DNA of 50,656 nt. It comes from Marinilabiliaceae bacterium (GTDB taxonomy: Bacteria; Bacteroidota; Bacteroidia; Bacteroidales; Marinilabiliaceae). The notes under the pieces are model-generated. The model ran no database searches. It saw only the letters and a list, made by a program, of their open reading frames with translations, and was not told where the DNA came from. Shown one piece after another: positions 9,388 to 17,891 of the stretch; the first letter of the stretch is position 1, and each line of letters starts with the position of its first letter. The stretch is from assembly GCA_021443545.1 (NCBI GenBank), contig JABUTU010000092.1, positions 1 to 50,656 on the forward strand, read 5' to 3'. The position numbers were made by a program, and so were the translations under genes.

Positions 9388-10371
9388 ATGAATGTAGCAT
9401 TAGTATATGGCGGTTATACATCCGAAGCAGGAGTCTCTGCGCGTAGTAAGGATGGACTCATGAAAATGATGGACCGCAAAAAACATAATATTGTACCTGT
9501 CAACATCACGACAACCTCATGGATAGCAGAGCCTGAAGGAGAAGCTATGCAACCTATCAACAGGGATGACTTCTCATATATAAATGAAAAGGGCGAAAAG
9601 ATAGAATTCGCATGCGCTTATATAACGATTCATGGCAATCCGGGGGAGAACGGACAGCTCGGAGGCTATTTCGAAATGATAGGTATGCCATACTCGACAT
9701 GCCCAAGCATTACGTCGGCTATGACATACGATAAGTTTATTTGTAATACATTCTTGCGTGGCTTAGGTGTTAATCTGGCTAAGTCTATCATGGTGGAGAG
9801 CGTAAACCAGATGGAAGCAAGTGACATCGTTAGAGAGGTAGGACTACCATGTTTTATAAAGCCAGCTGCAGGAGGCTCAAGTTTCGGCGTCACAAAGGTG
9901 AAGAGCGAGAACGAGATTGTTCCTGCTATACAAAAGGCCTTGAACGAGAGTCCGTGGGTTCTCATAGAGAGTCTCTTGACAGGAACAGAGGTAACCTGCG
10001 GACTGTATAAGACTAAGCGTGGAACTGTTATCTTTCCTCTGACAGAGGTGGTATCTGAAAATGAATTTTTTGATTATGAGGCCAAGTATACACCTGGAAA
10101 GGCTCAGGAGATAACACCAGCGCGTGTAAGCGATGAGGTTAGAGATAAAGTATGGGCAACGGCATCCAGAATTTATGATTTGATGCATATGCGTGGTATA
10201 GTGCGCATTGATTTTATAATACGTGAAGATGGCGAACCATTTATGCTTGAAGTTAATACGACTCCAGGAATGACACTGACGAGTTTCATACCTCAGCAAA
10301 TCAAGGCAGCAGGCATGAAGACAGAGGATGTATTCAATGATGTTATTGATGAGTTGGTCAGCGATAAATAA
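9388..10371 (+). CDS. ddl: D-alanine--D-alanine ligase
   Basis: This is a 327-residue ATP-grasp enzyme that joins two D-Ala molecules to give the terminal dipeptide of peptidoglycan precursors. The N-terminal MNVALVYGGYTSEAGVS is the Ddl opening. HGNPGENGQLGG, CFIKPAAGGSSFGVTKV (ATP binding), and the metal-binding FMLEVNTTPGMT near residue 290 are all present. Many Ddl proteins have HGxxGEDG at the first motif; here it is HGNPGENG, a common Bacteroidetes variant. The gene lies inside the plus-strand run between a lipoprotein gene and pth. Confidence 0.97.
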   Translation: MNVALVYGGYTSEAGVSARSKDGLMKMMDRKKHNIVPVNITTTSWIAEPEGEAMQPINRDDFSYINEKGEKIEFACAYITIHGNPGENGQLGGYFEMIGMPYSTCPSITSAMTYDKFICNTFLRGLGVNLAKSIMVESVNQMEASDIVREVGLPCFIKPAAGGSSFGVTKVKSENEIVPAIQKALNESPWVLIESLLTGTEVTCGLYKTKRGTVIFPLTEVVSENEFFDYEAKYTPGKAQEITPARVSDEVRDKVWATASRIYDLMHMRGIVRIDFIIREDGEPFMLEVNTTPGMTLTSFIPQQIKAAGMKTEDVFNDVIDELVSDK

Positions 10372-10374
10372 ATT

Positions 10375-10938
10375 ATGAAGTATTTGGTTGTAGGTTTGGG
10401 GAATATAGGAGAGGAGTATTCTCACACCCGACATAACATTGGATTTGACATAGTATCAGCTCTTGCACATAAGAACGGTGCAGGGTTTGAACAAGTGCGT
10501 CATGGCGAGATGGCTACATATCGATTCCGTGGTAATGACGTATTCCTACTGAAACCAAACACCTATATGAACCTATCGGGCAAGGCGGTAAACTATTGGT
10601 TGCAACAGGAGAGAATCCCTATAGAGAATCTCTTTGTCTGTGTGGATGATCTGGCATTGCCATTAGGAACGCTCCGACTGAAGGGTAAGGGTAGTGACGG
10701 CGGTCACAACGGACTAAAGAGTATCAATGCGCTTATTGGTACACAGAACTATGCGAGACTACGTTTTGGTATAGGAAGCGATTTTCATAGAGGTGAGCAG
10801 TGCGATTTTGTTTTAGGTAGATGGTCAGATGACGAGCAGAAGATTGTCGAAGAACGCATAGAGATAGCAACTCAGATTATCCCATCGTGGATTTCAGTTG
10901 GGTTGCAATTGACTATGACTCAATTCAATAATAAGTAG
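10375..10938 (+). CDS. pth: Peptidyl-tRNA hydrolase
   Basis: This 187-residue enzyme releases peptides from prematurely dropped peptidyl-tRNA. The start MKYLVVGLGNIGEEYSHTRHNIGF includes the catalytic histidine (H20 in TRHN). The substrate-binding motif LLKPNTYMNLSGKAV and the block GSDGGHNGLKSI, with its conserved histidine, are both present. Family-typical length. It follows ddl by 3 bases and precedes the S4-domain gene by 4 bases, so it belongs to the same operon. Confidence 0.97.
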   Translation: MKYLVVGLGNIGEEYSHTRHNIGFDIVSALAHKNGAGFEQVRHGEMATYRFRGNDVFLLKPNTYMNLSGKAVNYWLQQERIPIENLFVCVDDLALPLGTLRLKGKGSDGGHNGLKSINALIGTQNYARLRFGIGSDFHRGEQCDFVLGRWSDDEQKIVEERIEIATQIIPSWISVGLQLTMTQFNNK

Positions 10939-10942
10939 AACT

Positions 10943-11395
10943 ATGGAGGCACGCATCGACAAGTTTCTTTGGTCTGTACGTATATACAAGACCCGTTCAA
11001 TAGCAGCAGAAGCTATCAAGAAGGGGCGTATCACTATGGGTGGTACACAGGTCAAAGCCTCTCGAATAGTGAAGATAGGAGATGTCGTGTCAGTGAGAGT
11101 GCCCCCAGCAACGCGTTCATTCAGTATCATAGATATACCCCGAAGCCGTGTCGGAGCGAAGTTGGTGCCTAACTATATAACAGAGGTCACACCACAAGAC
11201 CAGCTTGAGATTATTGAGTTGCAGCGACTCGCATCTACGATGAATCGCCAGAAGGGACTTGGACGACCTACTAAGAAAGACAGAAGAGATATTGATTCGT
11301 TTTTCGGAGATCAGACTGACGACTTTGAACCCGATTTTGACTTCGGTGATGATTCGGATGATATTGATGATTTTGACGAAGGATTAGAAAAGTAA
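10943..11395 (+). CDS. S4-domain RNA-binding protein, Hsp15 family
   Basis: This is a 150-residue protein with an S4 RNA-binding fold at residues 3-65 (RIDKFLWSVRIYKTRSIAAEAIKKGRI). It is closest to heat-shock protein 15 (HslR), which in E. coli recycles 50S subunits carrying nascent chains. The link with pth just upstream fits a role in ribosome rescue or translation quality control; this is inferred. The C-terminus (about 118-150) is very acidic and rich in Asp and Phe, a tail not present in E. coli Hsp15. The ATG at 10943 gives the expected N-terminal MEARIDKFLW. Confidence 0.88.
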   Translation: MEARIDKFLWSVRIYKTRSIAAEAIKKGRITMGGTQVKASRIVKIGDVVSVRVPPATRSFSIIDIPRSRVGAKLVPNYITEVTPQDQLEIIELQRLASTMNRQKGLGRPTKKDRRDIDSFFGDQTDDFEPDFDFGDDSDDIDDFDEGLEK

Positions 11396-11403
11396 AAGGT
11401 GAT

Positions 11404-11997
11404 ATGATAATAGCCCAGAAAAGAAGAAAAGAGAATATTGTGGAGTACCTGCTGTATATGTGGCAGGTAGAGGATCTTATTCGTGCCAACAATCTGAGTA
11501 TGGATGCTATAAATAAAAATGTTGTCTCGCAATATGGTATTGAAGATGAGACTCTTCTAAAAGAGGTTTGTGAATGGTGGGATAATCTTGTCGAGATGAT
11601 GAAGAATGAGAAAAAGGAGGAGCGTGGACATCTACAAGTGACGCAGGGCTTGATGAATGATATCTATAACTATCATCTCTACCTTCTGACACTTAATACA
11701 GAAATACCATATCAGAATGCGTTTCAGACAGCTTGGCCTGATTTGGAGGCACTTATGTCAAAGATTCCAAATGGGGATAAACTACATCATGTCGAGTTGG
11801 CTCTTACAGCAATTTATGACTATTTTCTGCTAAAGTTGCAGAAAAAACTTATCTTGGCAGATACAACGAATGCTCTCATGAGAATCAGTCGTTTTATGGC
11901 TATATTAAGTCAGAAGTATCTTCAAGCAGAACGTGAACTTGATAAGGAGATGTCTACAAATAAAGATGGAACACTAAATGATATTAGCAAGATATGA
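11404..11997 (+). CDS. DUF4924 family protein
   Basis: This is a 197-residue cytoplasmic, mostly helical protein with no signal peptide. The N-terminal block MIIAQKRRKENIVEYLLYMWQVEDLIRAN and the internal GLMNDIYNYHLYLL match the Bacteroidetes-specific DUF4924 family. No catalytic motif is apparent. The start lies 8 bases after the Hsp15-like gene and the stop overlaps the next ATG by four bases (ATGA), so it is coupled to the glycoside hydrolase gene. Function unknown. Confidence 0.8.
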   Translation: MIIAQKRRKENIVEYLLYMWQVEDLIRANNLSMDAINKNVVSQYGIEDETLLKEVCEWWDNLVEMMKNEKKEERGHLQVTQGLMNDIYNYHLYLLTLNTEIPYQNAFQTAWPDLEALMSKIPNGDKLHHVELALTAIYDYFLLKLQKKLILADTTNALMRISRFMAILSQKYLQAERELDKEMSTNKDGTLNDISKI

Positions 11998-14861
11998 ATA
12001 AATGGCAATTATGGATTTTTATTTCTGGATTACTACTGACACTATCATGTGCAGAAGAAAAGAGTAGACTTACATCCCGTCAGTACATTGACTTGTCGGG
12101 TGTGTGGAGTACAAGGTACGGGAATGTTATGCTTCCCGGAACAACCGATGAGGCTAATATAGGTGATACTATTAAGAATCTTAATGAGACGGGACGGCTG
12201 TCGAGACGTCATACGTTTGTAGCTCCCATCACGTTCTCTAAAACGATTACTATACCAAAAAGTTTTGAAGGTCGCCATCTCTCTTTGATTATGGAGAGAA
12301 CAAAACCATCTACACTCTTTATTGATGGAGATAGTATAGGATCATATTCACATCTGTATGCCCCTCATATATATGATGTCACTGGATTGAAACTAGGGGA
12401 GCATAGTATAGAGATAAGGATTGATAATAGTGATAAGAGTATTCTTCCCGAGATAGGAGGTTCGCATGCTGTGAGCGAACACACCCAGACAAATTGGAAT
12501 GGTATTCTTGGGGTCTTCAGACTTGAGGCTTCTGATATTGTTTATATTCACTCAATACAAGTTTATCCATCTGTTGAGCGCCACTCTGCCCTTGTGCGTA
12601 CGGTAGTCTGCGGAGCTGAGGAGGGTATGGAGTTAAATATGACGTATGAAGTGGATGGTAAGGAGTTAGTAGCTCCGAGTGTCGCATGCGGTTGTGTTGA
12701 CACCCTCTATGTTAATATAGATATGGGAGATGACGTAAAAACATGGTCGGAGTGGGCACCCAATCTGTACACCTTAAGAGCAAGTCTGCAAGCTCAGAAA
12801 AAAAATAGTCATGATGAGGTGATATACAGCGACCGAATGAGTACCTCGTTCGGTATGCGTGATTTTAAGACTGAGGGTTCACATTTTGTCATCAACGGTA
12901 AGCGAACGTTCCTGAGAGGAAAGCATGATGCATGTGTCTTTCCATTGACTGGTTATGCACCAATGACAGTGGAAGAGTGGCGAAAGGTCTTTGTGACTGC
13001 CAAGCAGTATGGTATCAATCACTATAGATTCCATTCATGGGCACCTCCAGCAGCAGCGTTCGAAGCAGCAGATATTGAGGGTATTTATTTACAAGCGGAA
13101 TTGCCTTATTGGGGATGTCTTGAGAGAGAAGATTCAGCATTGATATCCTTCCTTAAGAGAGAGGGAGAAATGCTCCTTGATTATGTAGGAACGCATCCAT
13201 CTTTTACTATGATGGCACATGGAAATGAGTTGTGTGGCGATACATCGCTTATGCATGAGTGGGTCAATGATTTCAAGATGCGCGACTCTCGTCATCTGTA
13301 TGCTTTTGGGTCTAATAATTTCCTTGGATGGCGTGGTCAGATGGATGGCGAAGACTTCTGGGTTACATGCAGGGCTGGAGGAGAGCGTAAGGGCGAGTAT
13401 AACACGCATACCCGTTCTTCGTTCTCATTCGCTGATGCAAGGGATGGAGGCATACTCAACGGTGAATATCCTAATACAAATCGAAACTACTCTAAGGCAA
13501 TAGAGGATGTCACTATTCCAATAATAAGTCATGAAACCTGTCAGTTTCAAATCTATCCAGACTCGTCTGAGATAGAGAAGTATACTGGAGTGCTACGTCC
13601 ATTGAATCATGAGATTTTCAGAGATCGTCTTAAGAATGCTGGTTTGTCAGGCTACGCCAAAGAGTTTCATATGGCATCTGGCGAGTTGTCGATGCTTTGC
13701 TATAAGGCAGACATTGAGATGTGTCTTAGGACTCCGAATTTTGGAGGTTTTCAACTTCTTGATTTGCAGGATTATCCAGGACAGGGAAGTGCATTGTGCG
13801 CTCCTCTTGATGCTTTTATGGAACCGAAGGCCTTTATATCACCTGAAAAGTTCTCCCGATTCTGTTCGGAGCTTGTCCCGTTAGCACTGATGGATAGTTA
13901 CGTGATGAGGTCGGATAGTGTGAGACTTCGTTTCGCTATTGCCAATTATACTCAGGATGCCATTGAGAATCAAGTCTTGCGATGGGCTCTACGCGATACT
14001 CTTAATAGAGTAGTCATATCAGGAACAATGTCGGTGACAATACCTCAAGGTGACGTCGTAGTTCTCGAAAAAGAGATTGCTGAGAATATATCGGACAAGG
14101 TGGAAGAGGGTATGTCAGCCCTCAATCTAATGCTCGATATTGAGGGGCATATGAATACATATCGTATGTGGGTAGTGAAGGAGTCTCAGGAAGATGCTGA
14201 AAAGCAGAATGAGAAGGCAACGAAGCTATGCTATGTGAAGTCGCTTGATTCGAAATGTCTGACTCTTCTCTCAGAGGGTAAAACTGTTGTTGTCAACCCT
14301 GATTTCTCTGATGTCGAAGATGTTACAGTGGGAGGACTCTTTACGCCTGACTATTGGAACTATGCTATGTTTAAGAGTATCTCAGAGAGCAATAACCAAC
14401 CCGTATCGCCAGGAACTTTAGGTTATCTTATTGATAGATGGCATCCGATGTTTACCACATATTTTGCTACTGATTATCACTCCGATTGGCAATGGTGGAT
14501 AATAGCTAAGAATAGCAGACCCCTGATATTGGATGGAATGGCAGAGGCCGACTCCATACATGTTATTGTCAGAGTAATTGATAATGTAGAACGTAATTAC
14601 AACCTTGGAATCATGATGGAATGCAGAGTTGAGGGGCACAGTGGTCGTCTTATAATTTGTATGACTGATTTGGATGCTATTAGAGAGACATTGGAAGGCA
14701 GTCAGTATATCATAGCTCTTGAGGAGTATGCTCTCTCAGAGGGAAGAGAGGATATTGCCTCGTGTTCATGGCAGCAGATACAGACACTTTTTGCGAGAAA
14801 GGTGAAACACAGCGATATTCAAGGGGTCGAAAATATTTCGGATTACGAACAGCAGAACTGA
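11994..14861 (+). CDS. Glycoside hydrolase family 2-like lipoprotein
   Basis: This is a 955-residue protein with a lipoprotein signal (GLLLTLSCAEEK; cysteine near residue 19). A jelly-roll sugar-binding domain (about 35-190), an Ig-like domain (about 195-300) and a TIM barrel (about 305-620) follow in the GH2 order. The barrel contains FLRGKHDACVFP, the candidate acid/base glutamate in MAHGNELCGD, and a candidate nucleophile in IISHETCQFQ. A long C-terminal beta-rich region (about 640-955) follows. It is probably a surface or periplasmic beta-glycosidase; the linkage and sugar are unknown. It overlaps the DUF4924 stop by four bases. There is no SusC/SusD pair next to it, so this is not a standard polysaccharide utilisation locus. 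Confidence 0.82.
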   Translation: MNKWQLWIFISGLLLTLSCAEEKSRLTSRQYIDLSGVWSTRYGNVMLPGTTDEANIGDTIKNLNETGRLSRRHTFVAPITFSKTITIPKSFEGRHLSLIMERTKPSTLFIDGDSIGSYSHLYAPHIYDVTGLKLGEHSIEIRIDNSDKSILPEIGGSHAVSEHTQTNWNGILGVFRLEASDIVYIHSIQVYPSVERHSALVRTVVCGAEEGMELNMTYEVDGKELVAPSVACGCVDTLYVNIDMGDDVKTWSEWAPNLYTLRASLQAQKKNSHDEVIYSDRMSTSFGMRDFKTEGSHFVINGKRTFLRGKHDACVFPLTGYAPMTVEEWRKVFVTAKQYGINHYRFHSWAPPAAAFEAADIEGIYLQAELPYWGCLEREDSALISFLKREGEMLLDYVGTHPSFTMMAHGNELCGDTSLMHEWVNDFKMRDSRHLYAFGSNNFLGWRGQMDGEDFWVTCRAGGERKGEYNTHTRSSFSFADARDGGILNGEYPNTNRNYSKAIEDVTIPIISHETCQFQIYPDSSEIEKYTGVLRPLNHEIFRDRLKNAGLSGYAKEFHMASGELSMLCYKADIEMCLRTPNFGGFQLLDLQDYPGQGSALCAPLDAFMEPKAFISPEKFSRFCSELVPLALMDSYVMRSDSVRLRFAIANYTQDAIENQVLRWALRDTLNRVVISGTMSVTIPQGDVVVLEKEIAENISDKVEEGMSALNLMLDIEGHMNTYRMWVVKESQEDAEKQNEKATKLCYVKSLDSKCLTLLSEGKTVVVNPDFSDVEDVTVGGLFTPDYWNYAMFKSISESNNQPVSPGTLGYLIDRWHPMFTTYFATDYHSDWQWWIIAKNSRPLILDGMAEADSIHVIVRVIDNVERNYNLGIMMECRVEGHSGRLIICMTDLDAIRETLEGSQYIIALEEYALSEGREDIASCSWQQIQTLFARKVKHSDIQGVENISDYEQQN

Positions 14862-14866
14862 TTTTT

Positions 14867-16339
14867 ATGCACTATATCATCATAGGAGGAGGAGTAGCGG
14901 GCTTGTCGGCAGCTATTGCACTCGGAAAGAGAGGGGAGGAGGTCGACTTGTACGAAAAGGAGTCACATGTCGGAGGATTGTGTACAAATTGGAGCAGACC
15001 GCCTTATACTTTCAATGGATGTATGCACTGGTTGTTAGGGTCCTCTTCTGGTACATCTTTCTATGATATGTGGAACTCTATTATTGATATAGATAAACTC
15101 GATTTCATATATCACGAAGTACGTATGGAGATGCCTGTACGAGCGCGCAATGCGAGGGGTGAATATGCTGCTTTCAGGTTGTTTTCGGATGCAGAGCGAC
15201 TTCGTTCTCACCTTATCGAGAATGCTCCAGAGGATTCTACGCTTATAAATCGTTTTGTCAATGCAGTATGCATGGCATCAAAGCATCTGAATGTGTTACC
15301 ACCTCTATGGAATAAGGGGGTGTTTGGTAATTTCAGGCAGGCTCTGACAATGACATCGATGTTGACTGTCCTTGATATAGTGAGATATTTTGGGAAGTTT
15401 ACGACACATACATTTTCTGAACAATGCGTCTCAGAGTGGCTTAAAGAGGTTTTTCGGCGTCTTTATACAACGCCGACACCAATGGTGGCAGTAGTTTTTT
15501 CAGCGGCATATGCCAATAGAGGGGTCGCTGGATACCCCATCGGAGGTTCAGCCGCACTTACACATCTGATGGAGAGAAGTATTCCTTCGAATGTGCATCT
15601 CCACTTGTCTTCTCCAGTCACGAACATAATAGTTAAACGAGGAAAGGCAACATCAGTGATTCTGGAAGATGGCAATGAGGTCAGTGCAGATCATATTGTG
15701 AGTGCTGCTGACTGGTATTGGACGATGAATCATATCGTTGTTAATGGTAAACCGTATGAGTATAAAGAACCATCCCTGCCTCTATATCACTCTTATTGCA
15801 CATTGAATTTAGGTGTTCATATGCCTATGGATGGTGAGCCTCATTTTCAGAGGTTACTCCTCGATGAGCCTTTGTTGTCGCCAGACGGGACTATGTACGA
15901 AGAGGTAGAGCTTGAGGTCTTCAATTTTGACCGCTCATTGACAGGAGGTGATACTACGCGTACATGTATGACGATTAATCTTCCGACCCATGAAGGAGGT
16001 TTTTGGATAGATCTGTATCGCGACAATATGCAGAAGTATAGAAAGAAAAAGAATATCCTTGCTGGTAAATTGTTACAGATATTGTCGATGCATTACGGAA
16101 GTGAATTTGCAATGTCTATTGAAGCGGCAATCTTAGCAACACCAGCTACATATCATCGTTTTACGAATAATCATTTAGGCTCTTCTCAGGGATGGCAGCC
16201 ATCTCTAAATGTTGTCAGACAAAAAGGAGATGTTGGGATGTCTGTGCATGACATAAAATCATTGTCGCTATGTGGCCATTGGACTATGATGGGAGGAGGA
16301 TTGCCAATCGCTATGCGTAGTGGTTTGTTGATACCTTAG
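14867..16339 (+). CDS. NAD(P)/FAD-dependent oxidoreductase, phytoene desaturase-like
   Basis: This protein of about 490 residues starts directly with the FAD-binding Rossmann motif (MHYIIIGGGVAGLSAAIALGKRG, GxGxxG) followed by YEKESHVGGLC, the hallmark of CrtI/CrtISO and related amine oxidases. The open frame extends upstream to 14762, but that part overlaps the glycoside hydrolase gene and lacks homology, so I take the ATG at 14867, 5 bases after the previous stop. The C-terminal GHWTMMGGGLPIAMRSG is the second FAD contact. No carotenoid genes are nearby, so the substrate is unknown; a retinol saturase-like or lipid desaturase role is possible. Confidence 0.85.
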   Translation: MHYIIIGGGVAGLSAAIALGKRGEEVDLYEKESHVGGLCTNWSRPPYTFNGCMHWLLGSSSGTSFYDMWNSIIDIDKLDFIYHEVRMEMPVRARNARGEYAAFRLFSDAERLRSHLIENAPEDSTLINRFVNAVCMASKHLNVLPPLWNKGVFGNFRQALTMTSMLTVLDIVRYFGKFTTHTFSEQCVSEWLKEVFRRLYTTPTPMVAVVFSAAYANRGVAGYPIGGSAALTHLMERSIPSNVHLHLSSPVTNIIVKRGKATSVILEDGNEVSADHIVSAADWYWTMNHIVVNGKPYEYKEPSLPLYHSYCTLNLGVHMPMDGEPHFQRLLLDEPLLSPDGTMYEEVELEVFNFDRSLTGGDTTRTCMTINLPTHEGGFWIDLYRDNMQKYRKKKNILAGKLLQILSMHYGSEFAMSIEAAILATPATYHRFTNNHLGSSQGWQPSLNVVRQKGDVGMSVHDIKSLSLCGHWTMMGGGLPIAMRSGLLIP

Positions 16340-16372
16340 TATTTTGTTTGCCCGATTTTTTATTAGTATTGC

Positions 16373-16401
16373 TTGTTGAAACCACTTTTTGACTATATTT
16401 G
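16373..16401 (+). promoter_or_regulatory. Promoter for the LytTR response regulator gene
   Basis: The -7 box TATATTTG at 16394-16401 is a full match to TAnnTTTG. A TTG at 16373-16375 stands 18 bases upstream as the -33 element. Transcription would start near 16408, leaving a leader of about 45 bases before the ATG at 16453. Confidence 0.6.
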
Positions 16402-16452
16402 AATTGTCGATAGCTCATAATAAGAGTTTTTGTTTCTTAAATTCAGAAGCGT

Positions 16453-17214
16453 ATGATACGGACATTAGTAGTCGATGATGAACCTTTGGCTGGGGATCTT
16501 GTGCAACAGTATGTGGAACAGACTCCATTCCTGACATTAGCAGGGCGTTGTTATAGTGCGAAGGAGGCGTACGAGAGGATTCAGCAAGGAGGTGTTGATT
16601 TGTTGTTCCTTGACGTCCAGATGCCAGGTATGTCAGGTTTGACTTTGATGAAAAGCATTGAGAACACACCAACAAAACCTAAGGTTGTCTTTACAACAGC
16701 GTTCAGTGAATATGCTATAGATGGCTTTAAGTTAGATGCTGTGGATTATCTATTGAAGCCTTTCGACTTTGATGAATTTATGAAAGCTGCGCTTAAAGCT
16801 CAGCATATAATTACTCTTGAACAACAGTCGACCGCTAATGGACAGACCACTGCAGGCGGAGATGCCCCTCAAGGAACAGAGGACGAGGAGAGTCATTTTT
16901 TTGTGAAGAGCGAATATAAGCTTGTGAGGATTGATGTGTCACGCATAACACACATAGAGGGATTGAAGGATTATATAAAGATCTATCTCGATGGAGAACA
17001 AAAACCAGTGCTGACTCTGATGAGTCTAAAAGAGATGGAGAGTAAACTGCCGCCAGATAAGTTCGCACGACTCCATAGGTCATTTATAGTCAATATGACC
17101 TTGGTTAAGGGCATAGAGCGATCTTCTGTGACTTTGGCTACAGGAGTACTGATACCAATAGGTGATGGTTATAAGAATACGTTTATGCAAAAGATAGAAC
17201 AACGTATTCTTTGA
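16453..17214 (+). CDS. LytTR-family response regulator
   Basis: This 253-residue protein has an N-terminal receiver domain (1 to about 120). The acidic pocket is DDE at 8-10, the phosphoacceptor D54 is in LFLDVQMPGMSG, and the conserved lysine is K102 in LLKPFD. A Gln/Gly/Asp-rich linker (about 122-148) leads to a LytTR DNA-binding domain (about 150-253; FVKSEYKLVRIDVSRITHIEGLKDYIKI, and FARLHRSFIVNM). Such regulators usually sit next to a LytS/YehU-type histidine kinase. None is present here: the upstream gene is an oxidoreductase and the downstream gene is RsmG on the other strand. Its partner kinase must be elsewhere. Confidence 0.94.
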   Translation: MIRTLVVDDEPLAGDLVQQYVEQTPFLTLAGRCYSAKEAYERIQQGGVDLLFLDVQMPGMSGLTLMKSIENTPTKPKVVFTTAFSEYAIDGFKLDAVDYLLKPFDFDEFMKAALKAQHIITLEQQSTANGQTTAGGDAPQGTEDEESHFFVKSEYKLVRIDVSRITHIEGLKDYIKIYLDGEQKPVLTLMSLKEMESKLPPDKFARLHRSFIVNMTLVKGIERSSVTLATGVLIPIGDGYKNTFMQKIEQRIL

Positions 17215-17220
17215 TAGGGT

Positions 17221-17883
17221 CTAAGCTTTCAGAAAGATAATACGTTTTGTGTCAAAGAAATCCTCCTTGAACCAATCTTTTATCTCTATAATTTTAACAC
17301 GAGAGCCGAAGGGATTCGTTTCTGCCAAGAAGTCGCCCCCCTTAAGGTAGTATGTGCCTTGAGGTAGTATGAAGTCGAAGTCGGAGGTGTTATCGGGTGG
17401 CAATAGTAAGTGGCGAGTTTGTTTAACAAAGTCAGGGAAGGCTGTGACCGCCCTGCTGACGATGTAGTTCCATTTCTTGTCATGTATGTCAGTGCTTCTT
17501 GCCTGTACAGGTTCAACATTTTGAAGACCTAAAGCAGAGGATATACCCTCTACAACCTTTATCTTCTTGCCGATGCTATCCATCAGAGTGAAGTGTACAT
17601 CTGGGAATGCTATGGCGAGAGGTATTCCTGGAAGTCCTCCACCTGTTCCAATATCTATTACGGAAGAACCAGCGGGAAAGCCTTTGCTATCTTTCGAAAT
17701 GTCGAATACACAGCGAGCTATGGCTAATGAGTGCAACAAGTGGTGAGTGGTGAAGAAGTCAAGATCTTTGCGAGATATAACATTTATTTTTGCATTCCAC
17801 TCGGCATATAATGATGGCAATTCTGAGAAAGAGTTGATCTGCTCTTTTGTGAACTCAGGAAAGTATTTTTTTATTGACTCCAC
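17221..17883 (-). CDS. rsmG: 16S rRNA (guanine527-N7)-methyltransferase RsmG
   Basis: This SAM-dependent methyltransferase modifies G527 of 16S rRNA. The motif I loop is DIGTGGGLPGIPLAIAFP. The NVISRKD and HHLLHSLAIAR blocks are standard for GidB/RsmG. The open frame reaches back to 17955, but that would overlap the upstream permease by 64 bases and add residues with no counterpart in the family. A GTG at 17883-17881 gives a protein of about 220 residues starting MESIKKYFPEFTKEQ, close to the usual 205-215. I prefer that start; it has not been proven. The gene is convergent with the LytTR gene, with only 6 bases between the stops and no terminator visible. Confidence 0.92.
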   Translation of the reverse strand: MESIKKYFPEFTKEQINSFSELPSLYAEWNAKINVISRKDLDFFTTHHLLHSLAIARCVFDISKDSKGFPAGSSVIDIGTGGGLPGIPLAIAFPDVHFTLMDSIGKKIKVVEGISSALGLQNVEPVQARSTDIHDKKWNYIVSRAVTAFPDFVKQTRHLLLPPDNTSDFDFILPQGTYYLKGGDFLAETNPFGSRVKIIEIKDWFKEDFFDTKRIIFLKA

Positions 17884-17891
17884 GGATTCAA

